A DNA stretch of 61,432 bases from DYQY01 sp964643725 (GCA_964643725.1 CAZXTL010000008.1:1-61432); one strand, 5' to 3'; shown: positions 43,559 through 52,649, counted from the first letter of the stretch. The notes: generated from the letters alone by a model not told the origin. A program made the numbers and translations.

Positions 43559-44935
43559 TTATTTGCCTACACAAAATCTAGAAAAGATATTGTCTAGCAC
43601 TTCCTCCGATACGTCTTGCCCCACAATCTGCCCCAGATGGACGAGGGCCTCTTTTAGGTCTATAACCCAGCAATCCTCTTCTGTCCCTTCCGAAATAGAA
43701 ACTACTGCCTTCAGGATAGCTTCCTTGGCCTTCAATAAACTCTCCTGATGCCGCTCGTTATTTAGAATGACATCGTCTTGGATGGTATCTAATTTAAACA
43801 ATGTTTCAATCTTCTTTAATAAGCTCAAATTAAACTGCTCGAGTCCATTATCTCGCAACACTGAAAGCTCAAAAACATCTGCGGTTGGATATGTCCCCAA
43901 AATATGAGCTCTTACTTTCTCGGCTGAAACTAAATCTATCTTATTAATTAAAAATATTGTTTTCGCTGGCTCTATTTGACGTAGCAACAACTCATCCGAA
44001 CTATCTATACCTGCTTTGGCGTCTAACATAACAAGCACAATGTCTGCTCTACCCAAATACTCTTTAGTGCGCTCGATTCCTAGATTCTCGATAGCATCTT
44101 TGCTAACTCTTACCCCGGCAGTATCTACAAGCTTTATAGGGATACCGTCTAGCTCAATCCACTCTTCAATAGTATCTCTTGTTGTACCTGGGATATCTGA
44201 CACAATGGCACGATTATCTTCAAGCCATTTATTAAATAGACTGGATTTGCCTGCGTTTGGTTTACCTGTAATCGCAACAACTAATCCATCTTTATATATC
44301 TTACCCTTTGAAAAAGATGCCAATAATGTTTCGATTCTTGCTGTGATTTCTTCCAGACTTGAGAGGTATTGTATAGAACCTAACATCTCTTCTTCTTCAG
44401 GGTAATCGAGATGAACTTCTATATGTGCTACCAAATCCAAGATTGTTTGTCGTATTTCAATAATTTTCTTAGACAACATGCCGTGCAAATGAGAACCAGC
44501 AACTTCTGCTGCTACTATAGTTTTAGCATCTATAATATCTATGACTGACTCTGCTTGAACAAGGTCCATCTTGCCGTTAATTAGTGCACGCATGGTAAAT
44601 TCGCCAGGTCCTGCTGACCTTGCTCCAGCTTGAAAAAGCAGGTTTAGTATTTTCTTAGCTACAACATAATTGCCATGACAATTTATCTCAACCATATCTT
44701 CACCAGTAAAAGATTTAGGCGCCTTAAAATAAGACACTAATACTTCGTCGATTACTTCTTCATGTATTTTGAAAACAGAGAACTTTATGGTATTAGGTTC
44801 AAACTTTTTAAGTGACAGAAAAGGAGCGATTAAAGCCAGAACCTCTTGCCCACTTAAACGAATAACGGCAATCCCTGATCTTCCCGGAGGAGTGGAGATT
44901 GCCGCAATAACATCTAAAAAACTATCTAAAGACAT
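43559..44935 (-). CDS. mnmE: tRNA modification GTPase MnmE (TrmE)
   Basis: Installs the 5-carboxymethylaminomethyl group on wobble U34 together with MnmG. The N-terminal THF-binding domain starts IAAISTPPGRSGIAVIRLSG. The G domain has GKPNAGKSSLFN, DIPGTTRDT, DTAG and NKID, and the C-terminus ends FCVGK with the CxGK motif. 458 aa is normal. Last gene of the rpmH operon. Confidence 0.96.
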   Translation of the reverse strand: MSLDSFLDVIAAISTPPGRSGIAVIRLSGQEVLALIAPFLSLKKFEPNTIKFSVFKIHEEVIDEVLVSYFKAPKSFTGEDMVEINCHGNYVVAKKILNLLFQAGARSAGPGEFTMRALINGKMDLVQAESVIDIIDAKTIVAAEVAGSHLHGMLSKKIIEIRQTILDLVAHIEVHLDYPEEEEMLGSIQYLSSLEEITARIETLLASFSKGKIYKDGLVVAITGKPNAGKSSLFNKWLEDNRAIVSDIPGTTRDTIEEWIELDGIPIKLVDTAGVRVSKDAIENLGIERTKEYLGRADIVLVMLDAKAGIDSSDELLLRQIEPAKTIFLINKIDLVSAEKVRAHILGTYPTADVFELSVLRDNGLEQFNLSLLKKIETLFKLDTIQDDVILNNERHQESLLKAKEAILKAVVSISEGTEEDCWVIDLKEALVHLGQIVGQDVSEEVLDNIFSRFCVGK

Positions 44936-44937
44936 CC

Positions 44938-45477
44938 TTATGCAGGAGAAACTACTACTTGTCTGTCCTGTCCTTGTCCGATACTCTCGGTCTTAACTGC
45001 TGTATTTTCTTGAAGAGTTAAATGAACTATTCTTCTTTCCCATGAGTTCATTGGTCTAAGAATAACTTCTTTGTTTGTGCTAATCGCTTCTTCTGCTACT
45101 TCCTTAGCTAATATCTTAAGCGAATCTTCTCTTTTGTCTCTATAGCCACTAGCATCTAGTACTACGTTAATTGGCTGTTTGAATTTCTTACTTAAAATGC
45201 TTCTTAATAAAATCTGTAAAGATTGTAGTGTGCTACCTTCTTTTCCAATTATTCTACCCATGTCATCACCTTTAATATCTAACGATACAAAAGCATCCTC
45301 ATATTCTACGACTTTAACCACATTGAAAAACCCCATAAGATCTAATATCTCAGTCAGTATATCTTTTGCAACTAAATGCATGTCGCTATCTACCACATTC
45401 CCGAAATTGTCTTCTATCTTCTTTTCTTCTACATTTTTATTTTTGTCAGAATTACCAAATAAATTTAATATTCCCAT
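44938..45477 (-). CDS. jag: Jag / KhpB RNA-binding protein
   Basis: A KH domain (DDMGRIIGKEGSTLQSLQILLRSIL with the GxxG loop) and an R3H domain (LRPMNSWERRIVHLTLQ). 179 aa; the separate Jag-N domain seems absent, replaced by a short acidic N-terminus. Adjacent to yidC with a 1-bp overlap, as in Firmicutes and relatives. Confidence 0.93.
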   Translation of the reverse strand: MGILNLFGNSDKNKNVEEKKIEDNFGNVVDSDMHLVAKDILTEILDLMGFFNVVKVVEYEDAFVSLDIKGDDMGRIIGKEGSTLQSLQILLRSILSKKFKQPINVVLDASGYRDKREDSLKILAKEVAEEAISTNKEVILRPMNSWERRIVHLTLQENTAVKTESIGQGQDRQVVVSPA

Positions 45478-46232
45478 TATTTTACTCCTTTCTTACTTTT
45501 GCTTTTTTGCTTAGTTTGTTTTGGCACTATCGGCACCACATCTATAACAACAGGCTCTGTAGCAACAACTGCTTCTACTTCTTTCGCCTTTGAACTCAAC
45601 CACTGTTGTTGTAACCCTGTAATTGCTTGAGACAAGGCCCAATATACCAACACTCCACTTGGCATATTAATTGCAATAAATAACATTAAAAAAGGCATAT
45701 ACTTAAACATCATTTGAGTAGGATCTTTAGGGTCTGTCGACATATTCATTGTCTTCTGAGAGTACCAAGTAGACAAGGCTACAAGGATCGGAAGAATTAC
45801 AGTAGTATCAGGGCCAACTAAGTTCGTTATCCATAGAAATGATGCTTGGCTAGGATCTACAGCTGCAATTAATACTTTAAATTTTGGGTCATTTAGAGCC
45901 ATAAAAATAGCTATAAAAAACGGTAGCTGTATTAAAGTTGGCAGACAACTTCCGAAAGGATTAACGTTATGCTCTTTATATAGTCCCATCATCTGTATTT
46001 GTAACTGTTGTGGGTTATCTTTATGCTTTGTCTGTACTTCCTTGAGCTTAGGCTGAATCTTCTTCATATCATTCATAGCTCTAACTTGCTTAATGGTGAA
46101 AGGAAGCAACCCAATCTTTATTACAAAAGTTAATGCAATTATTGCTAAAACATAGTTATTAGTATAACTAAAAAAGAACTGCAAAGATGGGAGCATTAAA
46201 CTATCTACTAAAAAAACAAATGGGTTAATCAT
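45477..46232 (-). CDS. yidC: membrane protein insertase YidC (short form)
   Basis: 251 aa with the five-TM 60KD-IMP core: YVLAIIALTFVIKIGLLPFTIKQVRAMNDMKKIQPKL contains the hydrophilic-groove Arg. CLPTLIQLPFFIAIFMAL follows, then a C-terminal Lys-rich tail (KQTKQKSKSKKG) for ribosome contact. It lacks the large periplasmic domain of Gram-negative YidC, despite the LPS/BamA genes in this window. Confidence 0.95.
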   Translation of the reverse strand: MINPFVFLVDSLMLPSLQFFFSYTNNYVLAIIALTFVIKIGLLPFTIKQVRAMNDMKKIQPKLKEVQTKHKDNPQQLQIQMMGLYKEHNVNPFGSCLPTLIQLPFFIAIFMALNDPKFKVLIAAVDPSQASFLWITNLVGPDTTVILPILVALSTWYSQKTMNMSTDPKDPTQMMFKYMPFLMLFIAINMPSGVLVYWALSQAITGLQQQWLSSKAKEVEAVVATEPVVIDVVPIVPKQTKQKSKSKKGVK

Positions 46233-46244
46233 TATATCGCCTTT

Positions 46245-46454
46245 CTATTTTACCGGATCGTATCCGCCAGGATTCCACGGATTACACCTTAACAATCTAT
46301 ATGCACTCATTGAACTCCCTTTAAAAACTCCATGCTTCTGGATTGCCTCTACGGCATAAGAAGAACATGTAGGATAAAACCTGCATTTCTTGGAAGTAAA
46401 GGAAGAATATTTTTTATATATTCTAATTAAAAAGATAAGTATTTTTTTAACCAT
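46245..46454 (-). CDS. yidD: membrane insertion efficiency factor YidD
   Basis: 69 aa: IRIYKKYSSFTSKKCRFYPTCSSYAVEAIQKHGVFKG and RLLRCNPWNPGGYDPV with the conserved cysteines. It overlaps the end of rnpA by 8 bp. Confidence 0.95.
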   Translation of the reverse strand: MVKKILIFLIRIYKKYSSFTSKKCRFYPTCSSYAVEAIQKHGVFKGSSMSAYRLLRCNPWNPGGYDPVK

Positions 46455-46794
46455 ATTTTCTCTTCAAGTATGCCAACTGGGTTAACCAGTCTTGTTTTAA
46501 CTCTTCGAAGGAATGATCCTTAGCAAAAGCATTTGAAATAATTACGTAATCCCCTGTTAAATCTGGCTTATTACACCTAAATATCTCTCTAATCCTTCGC
46601 TTTATCTTATTCCTTTTTACAGCTCTCTTGTCAACTTTCTTGCTTACTATTACACCAAACCGAGTTTCACTATCTGGCTTAAAATAAACTATTAAACTTC
46701 TTCCGGTTGCTTTCTTCTGCTCTGCATAAACTGCTTTGAATTCTGAGTATTTTCTTAACCGAAGACCCTTATTAAAAGAAAAATCTTTAAACAG
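46447..46794 (-). CDS. rnpA: ribonuclease P protein component, CTG start
   Basis: 115 codons reading GLRLRKYSEFKAVYAEQKK, FGVIVSKKVDKRAVKRNKIKRRIREIFR (the RNR signature) and a helical C-terminus: clearly RnpA. No ATG, GTG or TTG lies between the in-frame TAG just upstream and the first conserved residues. The only near-cognate start is CTG at 46794, within the last two sense codons of rpmH (GCT GTT). An initiating CTG gives a normal-length N-terminus (MFKDFSFNKGLRLRK). An 8-bp overlap with rpmH implies coupled translation. Confidence 0.9.
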   Translation of the reverse strand: MFKDFSFNKGLRLRKYSEFKAVYAEQKKATGRSLIVYFKPDSETRFGVIVSKKVDKRAVKRNKIKRRIREIFRCNKPDLTGDYVIISNAFAKDHSFEELKQDWLTQLAYLKRKYG

Positions 46795-46921
46795 CTATTT
46801 TAGCCCTTCCCTTTTTACGACGAGCGCTTAATACTGAACGTCCTCCGACTGACATTGATCTAACAAGAAAACCATGTGTCTTGTGTTTTTTTCTACTATT
46901 TGGCTGAAAGGTCTGCTTCAC
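46787..46921 (-). CDS. rpmH: 50S ribosomal protein L34
   Basis: 44 aa, QTFQPNSRKKHKTHGFLVRS then GGRSVLSARRKKGRAKIAV: a standard L34. It begins at GTG with AGGAGG 8 nt upstream. First gene of rpmH-rnpA-yidD-yidC-jag-mnmE. Confidence 0.96.
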   Translation of the reverse strand: MKQTFQPNSRKKHKTHGFLVRSMSVGGRSVLSARRKKGRAKIAV

Positions 46922-46979
46922 TGGAACTACCTCCTAAAACTTTTACTACTACTTTTACTAGTTTGTATAACGTATGAGC

Positions 46980-47008
46980 ATTATAAGAGAAAATAACTAT
47001 AGGGTCAA
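46980..47008 (-). promoter_or_regulatory. sigma-70 promoter of the rpmH operon
   Basis: Minus strand TTGACC (47003-47008), 17 bp, TATAAT (46980-46985), about 55 bp before the rpmH GTG and immediately after the end of the metalloprotease gene. Confidence 0.8.
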
Positions 47009-47016
47009 ATAAAAAA

Positions 47017-47829
47017 TTAAAATGCTTTTTCGTAGTATGAAGCGAAGGTCTCACAAGGATTGGTGTAGGCATAAAGATGTTGTTTTTCAACAGGCGCAAT
47101 TAAGGAATATTTGCCATACTTGCTCTGCTTACTCTTCATGGAATCCAAATCAAAATTATGCTTTTGTTCAAGCGCTTCCTGCTTACTAAGTTTTATCTGC
47201 TGTAGACCTATATTATACATACTATTATCGCCGATATATGTTTGCTCATAATGGACTACATCCCAGCCGCTCTTTAAAGTAAACTGAAAGAACTCATCGA
47301 AACTCATATTATTTGTATGAACAGAATGGCCTACCTCATGCTTAACTACAGGAACTAACTGATTAGGATTATCTAAATCAAAAACCAATATTCTTTGGCT
47401 TATTTTATCATATGCGCCATATGCTCTAGTGTTATGTCTTTTAGCAAACATGGACTCAGGCATCGTTTCCATATTCATTTGAATACTCTTGTTTTTAACT
47501 ATTGTCTTAACACCCTTCAAGTGGTCGCCTGGCAGATTCGCAAGCACATAATTAAGCAACCTTAATTCTTCTTCAGAGAATGGGATATCGGAATTATGAA
47601 CTTTAATTTTAAATTTCTCTTCAATTTCTTTTGCTAAAAACTGAAGCGCCTCAGGTACATTCCTAAGCTGAATGTTATACCCGATGTTCTGTTGTTGTTG
47701 AGCTTCAACATTAGGTCTAAAGGATGGCGTAAACCTTCCAAGCCCAGCACCATCGAGATTAGACGCGGAAAGGCCTTGAGAGCCCCACGCACTTATTCCT
47801 GACATACTAGAATTTATACCTAATACCAT
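47017..47829 (-). CDS. putative zinc metalloprotease (ATLF-like, HEVGH)
   Basis: The zinc motif VVKHEVGHSVHTN lies near residues 168-180. About 80 residues later TNPCETFASYYEKAF supplies a probable third ligand Glu, as in gluzincins of the anthrax lethal-factor C-terminal (ATLF-like) kind. LLNYVLANLPGDHLKGVKTI also fits that domain. No signal peptide; the N-terminus is Ser/Gly-rich (SSMSGISAWGSQGLSASN). It ends right after the Glu helix, shorter than usual. AAGGGG Shine-Dalgarno; 16 bp from the gene upstream. Confidence 0.7.
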   Translation of the reverse strand: MVLGINSSMSGISAWGSQGLSASNLDGAGLGRFTPSFRPNVEAQQQQNIGYNIQLRNVPEALQFLAKEIEEKFKIKVHNSDIPFSEEELRLLNYVLANLPGDHLKGVKTIVKNKSIQMNMETMPESMFAKRHNTRAYGAYDKISQRILVFDLDNPNQLVPVVKHEVGHSVHTNNMSFDEFFQFTLKSGWDVVHYEQTYIGDNSMYNIGLQQIKLSKQEALEQKHNFDLDSMKSKQSKYGKYSLIAPVEKQHLYAYTNPCETFASYYEKAF

Positions 47830-47845
47830 GTTCTACCCCTTTTTC

Positions 47846-48274
47846 TTATTCAAACAACTTATAACTGACCATACTCTCTATTTTGGAAATGGTCTTCATG
47901 AAGTTCTGCGCTGACACTATGTTTATCTTAGACTCCAAACCGGTCTTTAACTCGAAAAACCCGTTATTGTCTTTAATTAACTGTGATTGGTCTGCGTTCT
48001 TATGATATGTTCCATCGTTGGATGTCTCTACAGAAAAACCCCTTTTTGCAAATTCATCCCAGAAATTCTTGCAAATTGAGTCTTCTTTAAGATTTAGTTT
48101 ATGATCTACCCTTTTATATGTCATATTAACCACCCCATTTTTCGTTCTTATATAAATATATCGAACGAAAGATGAAAAATTCCCATTATTTTTTAAAATA
48201 ATAACATAATTGCTATTATTAAGGGAAATTTTGTTGTCAATATGTTGTTCCAAAGATAAATTCTGACTTCTCAT
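47846..48274 (-). CDS. hypothetical protein (142 aa) upstream of the metalloprotease
   Basis: Not recognised. I use the ATG (MRSQNLSLEQH) preceded by AAAGGA rather than one 12 codons upstream. A mixed alpha/beta soluble protein with VRYIYIRTKNGVVNMTYKRVDHKL and KNFWDEFAKRGFSVETSNDG. Probably co-transcribed with the metalloprotease; could be its chaperone, inhibitor or partner. Confidence 0.5.
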   Translation of the reverse strand: MRSQNLSLEQHIDNKISLNNSNYVIILKNNGNFSSFVRYIYIRTKNGVVNMTYKRVDHKLNLKEDSICKNFWDEFAKRGFSVETSNDGTYHKNADQSQLIKDNNGFFELKTGLESKINIVSAQNFMKTISKIESMVSYKLFE

Positions 48275-48454
48275 TATTAATTTTCCTTTCTTATAAAACA
48301 CAGCAAACATAAGGCAAATCTCTGCCCATGTAGCGCTACAATGATATATAACGACAAAATATGTTAATTTATTGTACCTAGTTTTTGTGGTGTATCCGGC
48401 ACTAATACTAGCTCTTCATAAAAAAGAAATTGGAGAAAATCTATAAAAAAGTAG

Positions 48455-48460
48455 TATAAT
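48455..48460 (+). promoter_or_regulatory. -10 box of the methyltransferase-like gene (leaderless)
   Basis: TATAAT ends 6 nt before the ATG at 48467; no Shine-Dalgarno. Confidence 0.5.
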
Positions 48461-48466
48461 AAATCC

Positions 48467-49120
48467 ATGCTAATAGTTAGATTTTTCATTTTAATACCTA
48501 TTCTTTTTGCTATTCATTATTTTATGTTCACTGAAAATACAAAAAAATACTTAGAAAAAAAATTAGGATTATTCTTTATTACAAAATTATATCGTCTATT
48601 TTATGCCATATTTACCATTTCACTAATTATCTTCTTTTTTAAACTTTTAATCCAATTACCCTATATTGAAATAATTAACTGGCAAGCTTCTTTTAGCAAT
48701 ATCGCTTTCTTAGCGATCGCTACAATCGCTGGACTAATTTGTTTATTTCTAATGGTAGAAGCTCTTTGGACATTAGGAATCAATAATTTACTTGGGATTA
48801 AACAACTTTTCTCAAACAAACAAACTACATTTTATTTAGATTATATATTAGTTCCACTAAAGATTACTGGCCTTTACAAAAGACACAGACACCCTTTTCT
48901 GTTTTACTCTATACCATTTACTTTCTTTGTATTACCTACCTTCACCACAAATAATCTAATTGCGTTAATAGCAGTAACTGTCTATTACCCAATATTTGCT
49001 AAAATGGTTGAATCACAACTTCTATCTATACACAAAAAAGATTTCTCTAACTACGTATCAAAAACAAAGTTTTTTTTCCCAATGCTTAAAAAATACCAAG
49101 ATGAGCCTACTAAAAAATAG
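48467..49120 (+). CDS. ICMT/NnrU-like membrane methyltransferase
   Basis: 217 aa, five or six TMs. GLYKRHRHPFLFYSIPF resembles the RHP...Y motif of isoprenylcysteine/phospholipid methyltransferases. The C-terminal ESQLLSIHKKDFSNYVSKTKFFFP matches the E..L...H...Y...v..f.P pattern that binds SAM. Substrate unknown. It overlaps the MEMO gene by 20 bp. Confidence 0.75.
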   Translation: MLIVRFFILIPILFAIHYFMFTENTKKYLEKKLGLFFITKLYRLFYAIFTISLIIFFFKLLIQLPYIEIINWQASFSNIAFLAIATIAGLICLFLMVEALWTLGINNLLGIKQLFSNKQTTFYLDYILVPLKITGLYKRHRHPFLFYSIPFTFFVLPTFTTNNLIALIAVTVYYPIFAKMVESQLLSIHKKDFSNYVSKTKFFFPMLKKYQDEPTKK

Positions 49121-49904
49121 TTTTGCTGGTAGCTTCTACGCGAACAACCCTGTCATACTAAAGAAACAGTTAGAAGGTTACCTAGGCAACACTACCAAAA
49201 CGATTAGCTCACCAAAAGCAATAATAGTTCCTCATGCTGGATATATATATTCCGCTAAAGTAGCTGCCTATGGATATAAACAATTAGAAAACGAAAACGT
49301 CAAAACTGCTATAATTCTTGGTCCAGCACATAAAACATTTCACCAAGGACTGGCCATCCCCATAGAAACAGAATTGCAAACACCTTTAGGAATTCTTAAT
49401 GTTGACGCAAGCAAAATCAGCAAACTTCTCTCCTCTAAAGCATTTATCCTTGATTCCAAACCACATTACCAAGAACATTCATTAGAAGTACAGCTGCCTT
49501 TCATTAAATTACTACTACCTGAATGCAAGATTGTTCCCATAAGTGTTGGAATGATAGACAGCTCTACTATAGAAAAAGGAGCAAAAGCTCTAGCCAGTAT
49601 AATGGATGAAAACACTATCCTTATAGTCAGTAATGACCTCTCTCATTACCACTCTTTAAAAAGCGCTAAACTTTTAGATGAAAACACTATAACCAACATA
49701 CTTCATATGTCCTCTGATAACCTGCTTAACAAATACCAAGCAAAAGAAATTGAATGTTGTGGGGTTTTCCCGATTGCCTTACTATTATCAACCCTCAATA
49801 AATTAAAGGTATTACGTGCATCGGTTCTCAACTATGACACCTCCGCATCTACCTCTTTCGACGACGAACATGTAGTTGGGTATGCTAGTATAGCTTTTTA
49901 CTAA
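49101..49904 (+). CDS. amrB: MEMO1 family protein (AmmeMemoRadiSam)
   Basis: 267 aa from the internal ATG (MSLLKNSFAGSFYANN). The longer frame starting at 48996 is only an out-of-frame extension into the preceding gene. Conserved PHAGYIYSAKVAAYGY, ILGPAHKT and IVSNDLSHYH are the metal-site histidines of MEMO. Probably functions with the radical SAM protein at 9836. It converges with hisD, 4-bp overlap. Confidence 0.9.
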   Translation: MSLLKNSFAGSFYANNPVILKKQLEGYLGNTTKTISSPKAIIVPHAGYIYSAKVAAYGYKQLENENVKTAIILGPAHKTFHQGLAIPIETELQTPLGILNVDASKISKLLSSKAFILDSKPHYQEHSLEVQLPFIKLLLPECKIVPISVGMIDSSTIEKGAKALASIMDENTILIVSNDLSHYHSLKSAKLLDENTITNILHMSSDNLLNKYQAKEIECCGVFPIALLLSTLNKLKVLRASVLNYDTSASTSFDDEHVVGYASIAFY

Positions 49905-51190
49905 ACGTTTCTGAGTCTAGCTGCTTTAGCATGTGCTGGAAGTTTCTCGATATCTGCAAAACTTGCAGTATCTTTACCTATCTGAGAGAAGTCGGATTTC
50001 TTCATCCTGACAACCGTAGAATACTTCTGAAAATCAATAGCGCTTAAAGCTGAAGAAAACCTAGCAGTACCTCCAGTAGGAAGAACGTGATTAGGCCCAA
50101 GCATATAATCACCAATAACCTCAGCGGAATATTCTCCTACAAAAATAGCGCCTGCATGAGAAATAAGCTCTAGTATCTCTTCTTGCTGAGCATGAAATAT
50201 CTCTAAGTGTTCTGGTGCTATCTGGTCTGCTATTGTTGCTAAGCTCTTAGCGTCTGCTCCTGCTTGCACTATTATCAAAGAGTTGTCGGATAAAGCTCTA
50301 TCTAAAATATTTTTACGAGGAAGCTCCTTATATTGTAATGCTATTTGTTCTTTAACTTTTTTTGCTAACGAAAATGAATCCGTTATTAAAATTGCAGAAG
50401 CCAAGGTATCATGTTCTGCTTGAGCAAGCATATCAGCAGCAATAAATCTTGGGTCTGCGCTGTCATCTGCGATAATACAAACATCGCTTGGTCCAGCCAT
50501 TTTATCTATCCCTACTATTCCAAAGACCTCTTTCTTTGCTAACGTAACATAAATATTTCCAGGCCCAACAATCTTATCCACCTTCTTAATGCTTTCCGTG
50601 CCATAAGCTAAAGCACCAACTGCTTGAGCACCGCCTACTGAATAAACTTCCTTTAACCCTAAAACATAGGCTGCTGCAAGTACCGACTTATCCATTTTCC
50701 CATCTTTTCCAGCTGGTGAAACCAAAACAATTTCCTTAACGCCTGCAACCTGCGCTGGTATAACATTCATAAGAACAGAAGTTGGATAAGCAGCAGTACC
50801 ACCAGGCACATAAACACCAACCCTACTTATAGCTGTAACCTTCATCCCATATGAAGACTCTGCATAAACATTATCCTGCCATGAACTTAACAAAAACCTT
50901 TGATGATATTTACGAATATTATTTATTGCTACTTCTATAATGGTCTTCAATTGCTCTGAAGAACTCTCATAGGCAATCTTCATCTCGTCCTGAGAAACAA
51001 CGATATTATTAATGTGCTTTGCTGGAAACTCAAATTTATTAATATATCCTAACAAAGCCTCATCGCCCTGTTCTCTGATATCTTTCAAAATATCACAAAC
51101 AACCTCAGCTTCTTTTCTGTCTATAAAAGCTGTTCTTTTATGAATCTTATTTATTTCTGCTGTGATGTTTTTCTCGACGATACGAATCAT
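49901..51190 (-). CDS. hisD: histidinol dehydrogenase
   Basis: Two-step oxidation of histidinol to histidine. 429 aa with RVGVYVPGGTAAYPTSVLMNVIPAQVAGV, KVDKIVGPGNIYVTLAKK, AGPSDVCIIAD, AEHDTLASAIL and DYMLGPNHVLPTGGTARF. Complete. Last of hisZ-hisG-hisD, 2 bp after hisG. Confidence 0.96.
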   Translation of the reverse strand: MIRIVEKNITAEINKIHKRTAFIDRKEAEVVCDILKDIREQGDEALLGYINKFEFPAKHINNIVVSQDEMKIAYESSSEQLKTIIEVAINNIRKYHQRFLLSSWQDNVYAESSYGMKVTAISRVGVYVPGGTAAYPTSVLMNVIPAQVAGVKEIVLVSPAGKDGKMDKSVLAAAYVLGLKEVYSVGGAQAVGALAYGTESIKKVDKIVGPGNIYVTLAKKEVFGIVGIDKMAGPSDVCIIADDSADPRFIAADMLAQAEHDTLASAILITDSFSLAKKVKEQIALQYKELPRKNILDRALSDNSLIIVQAGADAKSLATIADQIAPEHLEIFHAQQEEILELISHAGAIFVGEYSAEVIGDYMLGPNHVLPTGGTARFSSALSAIDFQKYSTVVRMKKSDFSQIGKDTASFADIEKLPAHAKAARLRNV

Positions 51191-51192
51191 AG

Positions 51193-51798
51193 TTAACCTA
51201 TAAACTGTTTAACTGTCTCGTTTCTCAAACTATAAAAAACCCTGTTAACCAAAAGATGAGCTGTTGTTTCATATATAGTCTGAACCTCAACAAGTCCATT
51301 CTCTTTTAAGGTTTTCCCAGTAGCAATAAGGTCAACGATATAATCACTAAGACCTGTTATTGCAGCAAGCTCCACTGAGCCATAAAGCTTTATAATATCT
51401 ACCTTAATCCCTTTTTTGTCGAAAAATTCTTTTGTGCTGTCAACGAACTTTGTAGCAACTTTGTCTCCGTTTGCAAAATGCTTATCTTTCTTTTTCGCGT
51501 CAGTAGCAACCGCTAGTCGACAATACCCAAACCCTAAATCCTTCAATACTATTAAATCTGGCTTCGTTTCTCTAACAATATCTAATCCACAAATTCCCAT
51601 ATCTACAACACCATTCTGAACATAAACCGTAACATCTGTAGGTCTTAATATCAGGAATCTATAACGCTTTGTTTTATCATAAAAGATTAAAGCTCTATCT
51701 GGAATCTCGCCAACCTCAATGCCATGTTCCTTGAAAAAGGATAAACTTTCGTCAAAAAGATAACCTTTTGGGATTCCTATAGTAATCGGTCGTTCCAT
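51193..51798 (-). CDS. hisG: ATP phosphoribosyltransferase, short form
   Basis: 201 aa catalytic subunit without the C-terminal regulatory ACT-like domain. TIGIPKGYLFDESLSFF, NGVVDMGICGLDIV, CRLAVA and the PRPP loop VELAAITGLSDYIVDLIATGKTLKENG are visible. It requires the HisZ encoded 2 bp upstream. Confidence 0.95.
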   Translation of the reverse strand: MERPITIGIPKGYLFDESLSFFKEHGIEVGEIPDRALIFYDKTKRYRFLILRPTDVTVYVQNGVVDMGICGLDIVRETKPDLIVLKDLGFGYCRLAVATDAKKKDKHFANGDKVATKFVDSTKEFFDKKGIKVDIIKLYGSVELAAITGLSDYIVDLIATGKTLKENGLVEVQTIYETTAHLLVNRVFYSLRNETVKQFIG

Positions 51799-51800
51799 TG

Positions 51801-52637
51801 TTACCCCTTAAAATAAGTTATTAATTTTTCAAATCCAATAGCAAACCCAATCGCTGGCATATCAAACGAATATTCTTGGTAAAGATTATCATAACGACCA
51901 CCAGAACCAACGACATACCCTACACCATCCAAAAGCACATTAAACATAATACCTGTATAATAAGTAACTTCTTCTGCTAACCCTAGATTATAAACCAAAT
52001 GATTAGCTTTACCTGGTGCTACTTTCCTGAAAATATCATCGAATTCTTTTAAATAAGACCCAGCTGGAAGTATGCTGCAATCCCCTAGTTCTGGAAGTTT
52101 TTCTAGCTTATTGTACTCCCTACTAACTAACGCCTCTCTTACTTCCTCTGTTTGATTCTTGCTATTCTCGATATGCCCAATTTCAATCTTAAAATCAGCT
52201 ATTCCCGCTGAACTAAGCACATCTATAAGCAGATTAACTAACTGCACATCAGCATTTATGCTTTTATCACCTAGGAACTCCGCGCCTATTTGCAGGAATT
52301 CTTGTTTCCTTAAAATATGTTTTTTACGAAAAACATTCTCAAGATAAAAGAATTTTTGAGGAAAAGTAAGTTCTTGATTCCTTGCAGAAACCAATCTAGC
52401 AATAGGCGTTGTCATTTCTGGTCTTAATACCATAATGCTTCCATCATCACTTATAAATTTTATGGACTCTTCCTTTAGATATTTGCCCCATCCTTTGGAA
52501 AGCTCTTCGTATGGTTCAAATGTAGGAGTAGTAACTCTGTTATACCCTTTAGCCTTAAAACATTCAACCATCTTTTCCATTACATCATGCCGTTTAGATA
52601 ACTCATCAGGCAATATTTCATTAACACCTTGTAACAC
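51801..52637 (-). CDS. hisZ: ATP phosphoribosyltransferase regulatory subunit HisZ
   Basis: 278 aa class II HisRS-like fold lacking the anticodon domain: YNRVTTPTFEPYEELSKG, LRPEMTTPIARLV, YLENVFRKKHILRKQEFLQIGAEFLG, and VGSGGRYDNLYQEYSFDMPAIGFAIG. Its position directly before short hisG identifies it as HisZ rather than HisS. It begins at GTG, GAGG 7 nt upstream. Confidence 0.92.
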   Translation of the reverse strand: MLQGVNEILPDELSKRHDVMEKMVECFKAKGYNRVTTPTFEPYEELSKGWGKYLKEESIKFISDDGSIMVLRPEMTTPIARLVSARNQELTFPQKFFYLENVFRKKHILRKQEFLQIGAEFLGDKSINADVQLVNLLIDVLSSAGIADFKIEIGHIENSKNQTEEVREALVSREYNKLEKLPELGDCSILPAGSYLKEFDDIFRKVAPGKANHLVYNLGLAEEVTYYTGIMFNVLLDGVGYVVGSGGRYDNLYQEYSFDMPAIGFAIGFEKLITYFKG

Positions 52638-52649
52638 TACTCAACCTCA

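Noticed and set aside
46922..47016. Origin of replication beside rpmH
   Set aside because: No dnaA, no cluster of DnaA boxes; the 95 bp hold only a good promoter and the end of the protease gene.
48996..49100. N-terminal extension of the MEMO gene
   Set aside because: These 35 codons overlap the preceding methyltransferase-like gene in another frame and are not MEMO-like; the ATG at 49101 gives a normal start.
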